NCBI GenBank assembly: GCA_934622035.1
Contig: CAKTVG010000001.1
Span: forward strand, 1 to 64,000
Reading direction: 5' to 3'
Length of the DNA: 64,000 nucleotides
Source of the DNA: an uncultured Oscillospiraceae bacterium
GTDB taxonomy: Bacteria > Bacillota > Clostridia > Oscillospirales > Oscillospiraceae
Positions 15,415-23,899 of the stretch are shown here, piece after piece (within the stretch, counting starts at the first letter, position 1; each line of letters starts with the position of its first letter). The position numbers and the translations under genes are program-made. The notes beneath the pieces are model-generated. The model ran no database searches and was not told the DNA's origin. It saw only the letters and a list, made by a program, of their open reading frames with translations.

Positions 15415-17724
15415 ATGGAAGTTGGCAAGAGCGTCCCGCGCGTTGACGCCTTTGACAAGGCGACCGGCCGCGCGAAATACACGGACGACCTCTGCGACAG
15501 AAGCGCTTTGGTCACGCGGATCGTCCGCTCCACCATTGCCCACGGCTATGTCAAATCCGTGGATATCAGCGAAGCGGAAAAGGTGCCGGGCGTCGTCCGG
15601 ATCTTCACCTGCTTTGACGTTCCGGACATCAAGTTCCCGACGGCGGGCCATCCCTGGTCTGTCGAGCCGGCGCATCAGGACGTGGCGGACCGCCGCCTTT
15701 TGAACCGTCATGTGCGCTATTACGGAGACGACGTCGCCGCCGTTGTTGCGGAGGATGAGGTCGCCGCCGCACAGGCCGCGCGCCTGATTCATGTGGAATA
15801 TGAGGAGCTGCCCTTCGTGCTCGACGTGCAGAAGGCAATGGAGGACGGCCAGCCGCAGCTCCACAGGAAATTCCCTCACAACATTCTCAACCACAGCGAC
15901 ATCCGCATCGGTAACTACGAGGAAGCCATCAAGGAGCCGGGGCTGATCTGTGTGGACAAGTGGTACAACACCTCGACCGTGCAGCACTGCCACATTGAAA
16001 ACCACGTCGTTTACGCCTACGAGGAGGCGGGCAAGATCGTCATCGTCTCCTCCACGCAGATTCCGCACATCGTCCGCCGCACCGTCGGCCAGGCGCTGGG
16101 CATGCCCTGGGGCAGCATCCGCGTCATCAAGCCCTATATCGGCGGCGGCTTCGGCAACAAGCAGGACACCCTTTATGAGCCGCTGGCGGCCTGGCTTTCC
16201 AAGATGCTCGGCGGCCGCCTTGTGAAGGTCGATATCCCGCGTGAGGACACCTTCGTCTCCAACCGTGTGCGCCACGCCATCCGCATCCATCTCGTCTCCT
16301 GGCTGCATCCGGACGGCAGCTTCGCCGCCCGCAAGGTCGAGCTGTTCTCCGATCAGGGCGCCTACGCCTCCCACGGCCACAGCATCGTCGCCAAGGCCAT
16401 GGGCTCCTTCCCGCAGCTCTACCCCTGCGCCAACTTTGAGGGCGACGCCTGGACGGTCTTCACGAACAAGTCCGTCGGCGGCGCAATGCGCGGCTACGGC
16501 ATGCCGCAGGCCTCCTGGGCGCATGAGTGCCACATTGAGGACATCTGCAAGGTGCTCGGCGTGGATTCCCTGCAATGGCGCCGCGAGCACATCATGCCCG
16601 TGGGCTATGTGGACGGCTTCTCCAAGAACGAAAACTATTTTGACAGCTTCAACCAGTGCTTCGACAAGGCCGTGGAATACATGGACTACAACCGCAAGCG
16701 CGCCGAATATGCCAACCAGACCGGCCCCGTCCACAAGGGTATCGGCATTGCCCCCTTCTGGTACAACACCGCCGTCTGGCCCATCTCGCTGGAGCATTCC
16801 TCCTGCCGCATGGTTCTGAATCAGGACGGCTCCATTCAGGTGCAGGTTGGCGAGACGGAGATCGGCCAGGGTGCGGACACTGCCTACGCCCAGATGGCGG
16901 CGGACGTCATCGGCCTGAAGGACTACCGCGATGTGCACGTCATCTCCAATCAGGACACGGACGTCACCCCCTTCGGCCTCGGCGCTTACGCCTCCCGCCA
17001 GACCTATGTCGTCGGCTTCTCCATCACGCAGACCGGCAACATCCTGCGCGACAAGATCCTCGAATACGCCAAGGAAATCACGCGCTGCCCCATCGCCAAC
17101 ATGGACATCGTGGACAGCAACATCATCCGCAAGCCGGACGGCCGCGTGCTCGTCAGCCTGCGCGACCTGGCGACGGAGGCCTTCTACAGCCTGTCGCACA
17201 GCGAGCATATCACCGCCGAGTCTACATATCAGGTCAAGAATAACGCCTATTCCTTCGGCTGCTGCTGTGCCGAGGTCACGGTGGATATCCCCATGTGCCA
17301 CGTCACGCTGGACAAGATCATCAACGTCCACGACTGCGGCCAGCTCATCAACCCCCAGCTTGCCGAAGCGCAGGTGCACGGCGGCATGTCCATGGGCATC
17401 GGCTACGGCCTTTCCGAACAGCTTCTGTTCGACCCCAAGACCGGCAAGCCGCTGAACAACAACCTGCTGGACTACAAGCTCTCGACCACGATGGATCATC
17501 CCCATCTGGAGGCCGAGTTTGTGGAAAACTTCGAGCCGACCAGCCCCTTCGGCACCAAGGCCCTCGGCGAGCCGCCTGCCTGCCCGGTGGCGCCCGCCAT
17601 CCGCAACGCAATCCTCAACGCGACCGGCGTCGCACTGGACGATGCGCCCATGACGCCGCTGCGCATGTTTGAGCGCTTCAGCGAGGAAGGCCTCATCAAC
17701 GATCCGTGGAGAAAGGAGAACTGA
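15415..17724 (+). CDS. xdhA: xanthine dehydrogenase family protein, molybdenum-binding subunit
   Basis: The 769-aa large subunit of a three-subunit molybdenum hydroxylase, probably acting on purines or another N-heterocycle with water as oxygen donor. The start MEVGKSVPRVDAFDKATGRAKYTDDL is the family N terminus (a/b hammerhead, to about 110). Cofactor regions follow: GGGFGNKQD (about 245), GAMRGYGMPQ (about 360), IGQGADTAYAQMAAD (about 485) and ALGEPPACPVAPAIRN (about 720), which includes the catalytic Glu. GGGAGG precedes ATG 15415 by nine bases. The exact substrate cannot be read from the sequence. No selenium-insertion or XdhC-type chaperone gene is in the window. Confidence 0.88.
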   Translation: MEVGKSVPRVDAFDKATGRAKYTDDLCDRSALVTRIVRSTIAHGYVKSVDISEAEKVPGVVRIFTCFDVPDIKFPTAGHPWSVEPAHQDVADRRLLNRHVRYYGDDVAAVVAEDEVAAAQAARLIHVEYEELPFVLDVQKAMEDGQPQLHRKFPHNILNHSDIRIGNYEEAIKEPGLICVDKWYNTSTVQHCHIENHVVYAYEEAGKIVIVSSTQIPHIVRRTVGQALGMPWGSIRVIKPYIGGGFGNKQDTLYEPLAAWLSKMLGGRLVKVDIPREDTFVSNRVRHAIRIHLVSWLHPDGSFAARKVELFSDQGAYASHGHSIVAKAMGSFPQLYPCANFEGDAWTVFTNKSVGGAMRGYGMPQASWAHECHIEDICKVLGVDSLQWRREHIMPVGYVDGFSKNENYFDSFNQCFDKAVEYMDYNRKRAEYANQTGPVHKGIGIAPFWYNTAVWPISLEHSSCRMVLNQDGSIQVQVGETEIGQGADTAYAQMAADVIGLKDYRDVHVISNQDTDVTPFGLGAYASRQTYVVGFSITQTGNILRDKILEYAKEITRCPIANMDIVDSNIIRKPDGRVLVSLRDLATEAFYSLSHSEHITAESTYQVKNNAYSFGCCCAEVTVDIPMCHVTLDKIINVHDCGQLINPQLAEAQVHGGMSMGIGYGLSEQLLFDPKTGKPLNNNLLDYKLSTTMDHPHLEAEFVENFEPTSPFGTKALGEPPACPVAPAIRNAILNATGVALDDAPMTPLRMFERFSEEGLINDPWRKEN

Positions 17725-17727
17725 GCC

Positions 17728-18609
17728 ATGTATGATATGAAAGCATATTACGAATCCGAGAGCGTGGCGGACGCCGTCCGGCTGCGTCTGGAGCATCCCG
17801 AGGCGCATATCATCGCCGGCGGCTCGGACGTTCTCGTGCAGATGCGCGAGGGCAAGCGCGCCGGTGTGGAGCTGATCTCCATTTACATGCTCGACGAGCT
17901 GCGCGGCGTGACGATCGACGAGGAAGAAAACATCCGCATCGGCAGCCTGACCAGCTTCTCCCACATTACAAAGGATCCCATTATTCAGAAATACATCAAC
18001 GTGCTGGGCGAGGCGGTCGATCAGGTCGGCGGCCCGCAGATCCGCAACATCGGCACCATCGGCGGCAACACCTGCAACGGCGTCACCTCCGCCGACTCCG
18101 CCTCCACGCTGCACGCGTGGGAGGCCGTCGTGGAGCTGACCGGCCCGAACGGCACCCGCCGCTGCCCGATCAAGGACTTTTATAAAAAGGCCAAGGTCGT
18201 GGACATCCGCGAGGGCGAAATTCAGACGGCCATCCTGATTCCGAAGGAGAGCTACCGCGACACCTACGGCCATTATATCAAATACGCCATGCGCAACGCG
18301 CTGGACATCGCGACGAACGGCTGCTCCGTCAACGTCCGCCTGTCCCCGGACAAGAAGACCTTTGAGCGCGTCCGCATCGCCTACGGCGTCGCAGGCCCCA
18401 TCCCCATGCGCGCGCCCACGGCCGAGGCGGCCATCAACGGCCAGCCCGTGACCATGGAAAACGTGGACAAATTTGCCGAAACCGTCCTTCAGGACATCAA
18501 TCCCCGCGATTCCTGGCGCGCCTCCAAGGCCTTCCGCCAGCACGTCGCCGTGGAATCCGCGCGGCGCTGCCTGATCGAATCCGTGAAGCTTGCAGGAGGT
18601 GCGCTGTAA
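17728..18609 (+). CDS. xdhB: xanthine dehydrogenase family protein, FAD-binding subunit
   Basis: A 293-aa flavoprotein subunit passing electrons from the iron-sulfur subunit to NAD+ or ferredoxin. The FAD-binding segments are AHIIAGGSDVLVQMREGK (about 29-46) and GGPQIRNIGTIGGNTCNG (about 98-115); the C-terminal CO-dehydrogenase-flavoprotein domain follows (about 180-290). It starts three bases after xdhA and its stop shares a base with the xdhC start, so the three are one transcript. Confidence 0.9.
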   Translation: MYDMKAYYESESVADAVRLRLEHPEAHIIAGGSDVLVQMREGKRAGVELISIYMLDELRGVTIDEEENIRIGSLTSFSHITKDPIIQKYINVLGEAVDQVGGPQIRNIGTIGGNTCNGVTSADSASTLHAWEAVVELTGPNGTRRCPIKDFYKKAKVVDIREGEIQTAILIPKESYRDTYGHYIKYAMRNALDIATNGCSVNVRLSPDKKTFERVRIAYGVAGPIPMRAPTAEAAINGQPVTMENVDKFAETVLQDINPRDSWRASKAFRQHVAVESARRCLIESVKLAGGAL

Positions 18610-19106
18610 TGGAAAACCAGTATAAGCTGATCCGCTTCAATCTCAACGGCAAGGACGTGGAAAAAATCGTGGACGTCCGCGCGTCCCTGACCGACATGCT
18701 CCGCAACGACTATCGCCTGACCTCCGTGAAGAAGGGCTGCGAGGTCGGCGAATGCGGCGCGTGCAACGTCATCATCAACGGCGAGTGCTTCAATTCCTGC
18801 ATCTATCTTGCGGTCTGGGTCAACGGCAAGAAGGTCCGCACGCTCGAAAGCCTCATGGGCCCGAACGGCGAGCTGTCGGATATCCAGCAGGCCTTCATTG
18901 ACGAGGCTGCCATCCAGTGCGGCTTCTGCACGCCGGGCTTCATCATGACGGCGGTCGAGATTCTCGAATCCGGCAAGGAGTACACCGACGCCGAGCTGCG
19001 CAAGCTGCTCTCCGGCCATCTGTGCCGCTGCACCGGCTATGAGAACATCGTCCGCGCGGTGAAAAAGACCATGTATAAGCGCCTCGGCAAGGAAATGCCG
19101 CAATAA
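18609..19106 (+). CDS. xdhC: xanthine dehydrogenase family protein, 2Fe-2S subunit
   Basis: A 165-aa electron-transfer subunit with two [2Fe-2S] clusters. The plant-type N-terminal cluster is CEVGECGACNV plus a Cys about 12 residues on (about 44-68); the helical C-terminal cluster is CGFCTPGF (about 102) and CRCTGY (about 140). All eight cysteines are present. It overlaps xdhB by one base (TAATG) and ends the operon at a strong terminator. Confidence 0.92.
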   Translation: MENQYKLIRFNLNGKDVEKIVDVRASLTDMLRNDYRLTSVKKGCEVGECGACNVIINGECFNSCIYLAVWVNGKKVRTLESLMGPNGELSDIQQAFIDEAAIQCGFCTPGFIMTAVEILESGKEYTDAELRKLLSGHLCRCTGYENIVRAVKKTMYKRLGKEMPQ

Positions 19107-19123
19107 AGACGCAACAGCAAGCT

Positions 19124-19156
19124 ACGGCTGCACCCCAACAGGGTGCAGCCGTTTTT
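19124..19156 (+). terminator. terminator of xdhABC
   Basis: A 12-bp stem (ACGGCTGCACCC with GGGTGCAGCCGT), loop CAACA, then five T residues. Confidence 0.88.
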
Positions 19157-19191
19157 CAACGATGCAATCAAATTTTTCAGGTGCGCTCTGC

Positions 19192-19211
19192 GGGCACGGC
19201 ACGCCGTGCCC
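19192..19211. repeat. intergenic palindrome, CACGGC/GCCGTG type
   Basis: GGGCACGGC-AC-GCCGTGCCC is a 9-bp perfect palindrome in a gene-free stretch between xdhC and the next gene. Related copies lie near 325, 14512 and 25212. Confidence 0.7.
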
Positions 19212-19260
19212 GATGCAGTATCAATGTTATTTTGATGGTACGTGCAAAACTGCCGTGCCG

Positions 19261-19653
19261 TCACCAGTACAGCAATCCCGCCTTGCGCTGGATATAGAGA
19301 AACCAGCCGAAAAAGCCAAAGGGCACGACCAGCTGCGCCCACATCGCCCAGGCGCCGAGCACCTCTGAACGTACCAAATAGATCGTGGCAAAATCCAGCG
19401 CGGCGCAGAAAATCATGCCGATGCCGAAAATCAGCATGCGCGGGAAGATAAAATCGAAGAAGCCCTCCGGGTCGGTGCAGTCCTCGGCCTTGCAGTTGCC
19501 CGGCAGGAGCACCTTGCTCTCAAAAAAGCCGCATTCCCGCCGGACGCGAATGGCGGTATAGATGCAGTAAACGCCTGCGGCGAGCAAAATCACCGCCATC
19601 ATCAAATCCAAAAGGCTGAACTGAACGCCTCCCAGCGTGAATTCTGTGCCCAT
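19261..19653 (-). CDS. small integral membrane protein of unknown function
   Basis: A 130-aa protein with three hydrophobic segments (about 15-34, 74-92 and 100-120) and a Cys/Asp-containing loop (GNCKAEDCTDPEG) between the first two. ATG 19653 is chosen because AGGAGG lies nine bases upstream and a promoter (19682-19710) just before it; longer frames have no site. I do not recognise the family. It is monocistronic and divergent from prfC. Confidence 0.7.
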   Translation of the reverse strand: MGTEFTLGGVQFSLLDLMMAVILLAAGVYCIYTAIRVRRECGFFESKVLLPGNCKAEDCTDPEGFFDFIFPRMLIFGIGMIFCAALDFATIYLVRSEVLGAWAMWAQLVVPFGFFGWFLYIQRKAGLLYW

Positions 19654-19681
19654 ACCCGAACCTCCTATGCTTATTGCGTTC

Positions 19682-19710
19682 ATTATACCAATTCTGCCGG
19701 GGGATTGCAA
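19682..19710 (-). promoter_or_regulatory. promoter of the small membrane protein gene
   Basis: Minus strand: TTGCAA (19710-19705), 17 bp, TATAAT (19687-19682). Confidence 0.75.
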
Positions 19711-19751
19711 CCGCTTTTGCCCGGATCGTGCGGTCTTTCCCGCCTTTGCGC

Positions 19752-19780
19752 TTGTATTTGCGGCGCGTCTGTGGTAAAAT
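19752..19780 (+). promoter_or_regulatory. prfC promoter
   Basis: TTGTAT (19752-19757), 17 bp, TAAAAT (19775-19780). It lies back to back with the divergent promoter above. Confidence 0.65.
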
Positions 19781-19864
19781 AATCAAAAATATCGCAAAAT
19801 TTGGATGTCCCCACCCTCGCCCGTAACGCGGGAGAGGGGTTTCAGTGGGCATGGGAGGAATATT

Positions 19865-21448
19865 ATGTCAACTTTACAAGAAGAGATCCGCCGCCGCCGG
19901 ACCTTCGCGATCATTTCGCACCCGGACGCCGGTAAGACCACGCTGACCGAAAAGTTCCTGCTCTACGGCGGTGCGATTGCGCAGGCAGGCGCGGTCAAGG
20001 GAAAAAAGAACGCCCGTGCGGCGGTTTCCGACTGGATGGAGATCGAGAAGCAGCGCGGCATTTCCGTCACGTCATCCGTTATGCAGTTCCGCTATGACGG
20101 CTACTGCATCAACATTCTGGACACGCCGGGCCACCAGGACTTCTCCGAGGACACCTACCGCACGCTCATGGCGGCGGACTCGGCGGTCATGGTCATCGAC
20201 GGCAGCAAGGGCGTCGAGGCGCAGACGCGCAAGCTCTTCAAGGTCTGCGCCATGCGTCACATTCCGATTTTCACCTTTGTCAATAAAATGGACCGCGAGG
20301 CCAAGGACCCCTTCGATCTCCTGGACGAGCTGGAACGCGAGCTGGGTATTGAAACCTACGCCGTCAACTGGCCCATCGGCTGCGGCAAGGAATTCCAGGG
20401 CGTCTACGACCGGCAGAAGGGCCGCATTGACTTTTTCTCCGGCATTTCCGGCAAAAACCGCGCGGATAAGCTGGAGGTCGACCCGGACGACCCGAAGGTC
20501 GACGAGATGATCGGCACGGCGCGCGCGCAGCAGCTGCGCGAGGACGTGGAGCTTCTGCGCGCGGGACGCGAGTTCGATCTGGAGGAGGTTCGCGCGGGCA
20601 AGCTCAGCCCGGTATTCTTCGGTTCTGCGCTGACGAACTTTGGCGTCGAGCCCTTCCTGGAGGCCTTCCTCCACATGACGACGCCTCCGCTGCCCCGCAT
20701 GGCTGACTGTGGAGAAATCGACACCTTCTCCCCTGATTTTTCCGCCTTTGTCTTCAAAATTCAGGCAAATATGAACAAAGCGCACCGTGACCGCCTGGCG
20801 TTCATGCGCATCTGCTCGGGCAAATTCGAGCGTGAGGCCGAGGTGTTCCACGTGCAGGGCAACCGCAAGCTGCGCCTGTCCCAGCCGCAGCAGCTCATGG
20901 CGCAGGAGCGCGAGATCATCGACGAGGCCTACGCCGGCGATATCATCGGCGTGTTCGACCCCGGCATCTTCTCCATTGGCGATACGATCACCGTGCCGGG
21001 CAAGAAATTCAAATTTGCCGGAATTCCGACCTTTGCGCCGGAGCACTTCTCCCGCGTCAGCCCCAAGGACACGATGAAGCGCAAGCAGTTTGTCAAGGGC
21101 ACGGAGCAGATTGCGCAGGAGGGCGCCATTCAGATTTTCCGCGTGCCGAATACCGGCATGGAGGAGGTTATCGTCGGCGTCGTCGGCACGCTGCAATTTG
21201 ACGTGTTTCGTTACCGCATGCTCAACGAGTACGGTGTGGAGCTGCGCATGGAGGGCCTGCCCTATGAGGTGCTGCGCTTCATCCGCAAGTCGCCCGTGGA
21301 CGAGAAGGAGCTGAACCTCTCCTCCGATGCCGAGCTGCTGGAGGACTACCGCGGGCATCGGCTGCTGGTCTTCTCCAGCCTGTGGGCAGTGGACTTCATC
21401 CTCCGCCGCAATCCCGGCCTGGAGCTTTCCGAAACCTTGCAGGATTGA
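19865..21448 (+). CDS. prfC: peptide chain release factor 3
   Basis: A 527-aa translational GTPase that removes RF1/RF2 from the ribosome after peptide release. The G motifs are SHPDAGKTTLTEK (about 18), DTPGHQDFSEDTYRT (about 88) and VNKMDRE (about 142). The KGKKNARAAVSDWMEIEKQRGIS segment is typical of RF3 rather than EF-G, and the later domains have QFDVFRYR near residue 440. GGAGG precedes ATG 19865. The gene stands alone. Confidence 0.95.
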   Translation: MSTLQEEIRRRRTFAIISHPDAGKTTLTEKFLLYGGAIAQAGAVKGKKNARAAVSDWMEIEKQRGISVTSSVMQFRYDGYCINILDTPGHQDFSEDTYRTLMAADSAVMVIDGSKGVEAQTRKLFKVCAMRHIPIFTFVNKMDREAKDPFDLLDELERELGIETYAVNWPIGCGKEFQGVYDRQKGRIDFFSGISGKNRADKLEVDPDDPKVDEMIGTARAQQLREDVELLRAGREFDLEEVRAGKLSPVFFGSALTNFGVEPFLEAFLHMTTPPLPRMADCGEIDTFSPDFSAFVFKIQANMNKAHRDRLAFMRICSGKFEREAEVFHVQGNRKLRLSQPQQLMAQEREIIDEAYAGDIIGVFDPGIFSIGDTITVPGKKFKFAGIPTFAPEHFSRVSPKDTMKRKQFVKGTEQIAQEGAIQIFRVPNTGMEEVIVGVVGTLQFDVFRYRMLNEYGVELRMEGLPYEVLRFIRKSPVDEKELNLSSDAELLEDYRGHRLLVFSSLWAVDFILRRNPGLELSETLQD

Positions 21449-21520
21449 GGAAATTCGTAATTTTGCGGATGCCTGCACCGGTCACGAATTTCGCACGTGT
21501 TACCAAAATAACGTCTGCAC

Positions 21521-21555
21521 TGCGTAGGGGCGTGGCTCTGCCGCGCCCCTACGCA
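21521..21555. repeat. intergenic palindrome, GTAGGGGCGCGGC type
   Basis: TGCGTAGGGGCGTGGC-TCT-GCCGCGCCCCTACGCA is a 16-bp palindrome with one mismatch and a TCT loop, the same family as 14420-14462. It sits just before the tex ribosome binding site, so it could form a hairpin in the tex leader if prfC reads through. Confidence 0.8.
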
Positions 21556-21580
21556 ACACATGCCATTCAAGGAGAATTTT

Positions 21581-23746
21581 ATGGATGAAATGATCCGCCT
21601 GCTTGCCGAGGAGCTCGGCCAGAAGGCGCAATATGTTGAAAACGTCGTCCGCCTGCTCGATGAGGGCAACACCATTCCTTTTATCGCCCGCTACCGCAAG
21701 GAGCTGCACGGCGCGATGGACGACACCACCCTGCGCACGCTTGCGGATCGTCTGCAATACCTGCGCAATCTGGCACAGCGCCGCGAGGAGATCTGCCGCT
21801 CCATCGCCGCGCAGGAGAAGCTGACGCCAGAGCTCTCTGCCGCCATCGCCGCGGCGAAGACGCTGGCCGAGCTGGAGGATCTCTACCGTCCCTTCAAGCC
21901 CAAGCGCCGCACCCGCGCAACCATTGCAAAGGAAAAGGGCCTGGAGCCGCTGGCGCAGCTTCTGTTTGCGCAGACGCCGGACTGCCCCGCGCCGGAGGCT
22001 GCCGCATTGGAGTATCTCGACGCCGAAAAGGGCGTGGAGACCGTCGAGGACGCGCTGGCGGGCGCGTCGGACATCGTCGCGGAGGCCGTTTCCGACGATG
22101 CCTCCATCCGCAAGGCGCTGCGCGACCTGATGCAGCGCAGGGCCGTCCTGCGCACGCAGGTTGTCAAGGGCAAGGAGGAGACCTCCGTCTACCAGACCTA
22201 TTATGATTTTACCCAGCCGCTGGCCAAGGCGCAGGGCCACCAGATTCTGGCCGTCAACCGCGGCGAACGCGAGGGCTTTTTGAAGGTTTCCGTGGAGATC
22301 GACCGCGAGCAGGCGCTCATCTGCGTGCGCCGCGCGGTGCTGATCCCCGGCAGCGCGGCGACGGACTTTGTCCGCGCGGCCGCCGAGGACGCCTATGACC
22401 GGCTGATCGCGCCGAGCATCGAGCGCGAGTGCCGCGCCGCCCTGTCCGACGCGGCGAATGAGGGCGCGATTCACAATTTTGCGCTGAATCTGCGGCCGCT
22501 TCTGATGCAGCCGCCGGTGCGCGGCCACGTGACCATGGGCCTGGACCCCGGCTACAGCCACGGCTGCAAGGTCGCCGTTGTGGACGCGACGGGCAGGGTG
22601 CTCGACACCGCCGTGGTCTACCCGACCTTTTCCAAGGCCAAGCGCGAGGAGGCCCTGAACACGCTGGAAAAGCTCATCCGCAGGCACAACGTGGCGCACA
22701 TCGCCATCGGCAACGGAACCGCCTCCCGCGAGACGGAGGCGGCGGTCTGCGAGCTGCTGGGCCGGGTCAGGGGCGTGTCCTATATGATCGTCTCCGAGGC
22801 CGGCGCGTCGGTTTACTCCGCGTCGCCGCTGGCAGCGGAGGAATTCCCGCAGTATGACGTCAACCTGCGCAGCGCGGTCTCCATCGCGCGCCGCTTACAG
22901 GATCCGCTGGCAGAGCTGGTCAAGATCGACCCCAAGGCCATCGGCGTCGGGCAGTATCAGCACGACGTGCCGGAAAAGCGGCTCGACGAGAGCCTGAGCG
23001 GCGTGGTCGAGGACTGCGTCAATGCCGTCGGTGTCGATCTGAACACGGCTTCGCCGTCGCTACTGCGGCGCGTCGCCGGTCTGAATGCCACAACGGCGAA
23101 AAACATCGTCCTCTACCGCGAGGAAAACGGCGCGTTCACCGCGCGGAAGCAGGTTCTGAAGGTGCCGAAGCTCGGCCAGAAGGCATATGAGCAGGCGGCG
23201 GGCTTCCTGCGCGTGCCGGAGAGCAAGCAGGTGCTCGACCGCACGGGCGTGCATCCGGAATCCTACGCCGCGGCGGAAAAGCTGCTGGCGCTATGCGGCT
23301 ACACGCTCGCGGACGTCGCCGCGGGCGGCATCGCGGAGCTGCCGAAGCGGCTGGAGGCCTACGGTGCGGAAAGGGCCGCGGCGGAATGCGGCGTCGGCGT
23401 ACCGACGCTGCGGGACATCGCCAAGGAGCTGTGCAAGCCCGGCCGCGACCCGCGCGACGAGCTGCCCAAGCCCATTCTGCGCACGGACGTGCTGGAAATG
23501 AAGGATCTGAAGCCCGGCATGGTGCTCACCGGCACGGTGCGCAACGTCATCGACTTCGGCGTCTTTGTGGACATCGGCGTCCATCAGGACGGTCTGGTGC
23601 ATATCTCCCGCGTCTGCAACCGGTACATCAAGCATCCGTCGGAGGTTGTCTCCGTGGGCGATATCGTGAAGGTCGCCGTGCTGGACGTGGACGAGAAGCG
23701 CAAGCGCATCAGCCTGACCATGCGCGACCTGCCGAAGGAAGGTTGA
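21581..23746 (+). CDS. tex: Tex-family RNA-binding transcription accessory protein
   Basis: A 721-aa Tex protein, a nucleic acid binding factor implicated in transcription and stress responses. In order: N-terminal helical domain (1-320, with NTIPFIARYRKELHG), YqgF-type RNase H fold (about 325-450, GLDPGYSHGCKVAVVD), helix-hairpin-helix region (about 485-560, DLNTASPSLLRRVAGL) and S1 domain (about 645-715, GMVLTGTVRNVIDFGVFVDIG). AGGAGA stands before ATG 21581. It ends at a strong terminator. Confidence 0.95.
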   Translation: MDEMIRLLAEELGQKAQYVENVVRLLDEGNTIPFIARYRKELHGAMDDTTLRTLADRLQYLRNLAQRREEICRSIAAQEKLTPELSAAIAAAKTLAELEDLYRPFKPKRRTRATIAKEKGLEPLAQLLFAQTPDCPAPEAAALEYLDAEKGVETVEDALAGASDIVAEAVSDDASIRKALRDLMQRRAVLRTQVVKGKEETSVYQTYYDFTQPLAKAQGHQILAVNRGEREGFLKVSVEIDREQALICVRRAVLIPGSAATDFVRAAAEDAYDRLIAPSIERECRAALSDAANEGAIHNFALNLRPLLMQPPVRGHVTMGLDPGYSHGCKVAVVDATGRVLDTAVVYPTFSKAKREEALNTLEKLIRRHNVAHIAIGNGTASRETEAAVCELLGRVRGVSYMIVSEAGASVYSASPLAAEEFPQYDVNLRSAVSIARRLQDPLAELVKIDPKAIGVGQYQHDVPEKRLDESLSGVVEDCVNAVGVDLNTASPSLLRRVAGLNATTAKNIVLYREENGAFTARKQVLKVPKLGQKAYEQAAGFLRVPESKQVLDRTGVHPESYAAAEKLLALCGYTLADVAAGGIAELPKRLEAYGAERAAAECGVGVPTLRDIAKELCKPGRDPRDELPKPILRTDVLEMKDLKPGMVLTGTVRNVIDFGVFVDIGVHQDGLVHISRVCNRYIKHPSEVVSVGDIVKVAVLDVDEKRKRISLTMRDLPKEG

Positions 23747-23779
23747 GCTGTCCCCGGAACGATAAGCGCAGCAAACGTT

Positions 23780-23815
23780 CCCCCTTGCAGACGGCCTCTG
23801 CAAGGGGGCTTTTTT
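23780..23815 (+). terminator. tex terminator
   Basis: A 12-bp stem (CCCCCTTGCAGA with TCTGCAAGGGGG), loop CGGCC, then C and six T residues. Confidence 0.9.
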
Positions 23816-23836
23816 CGCTTCGGGAACGTTTCTGTC

Positions 23837-23865
23837 TTGCCGTGCGTGTGCGACTTTGCTATAAT
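23837..23865 (+). promoter_or_regulatory. promoter of the second aldo/keto reductase
   Basis: TTGCCG (23837-23842), 17 bp, TATAAT (23860-23865). The start codon lies 35 bp downstream. Confidence 0.75.
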
Positions 23866-23899
23866 AAAAAAAGAAATAACAAAATCGGAGGGATTTCTC

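Noticed and set aside
15406..18543. A 1045-codon open frame on the minus strand
   Set aside because: It is antisense to xdhA and xdhB, which have clear cofactor motifs. No start signals or recognisable domain.
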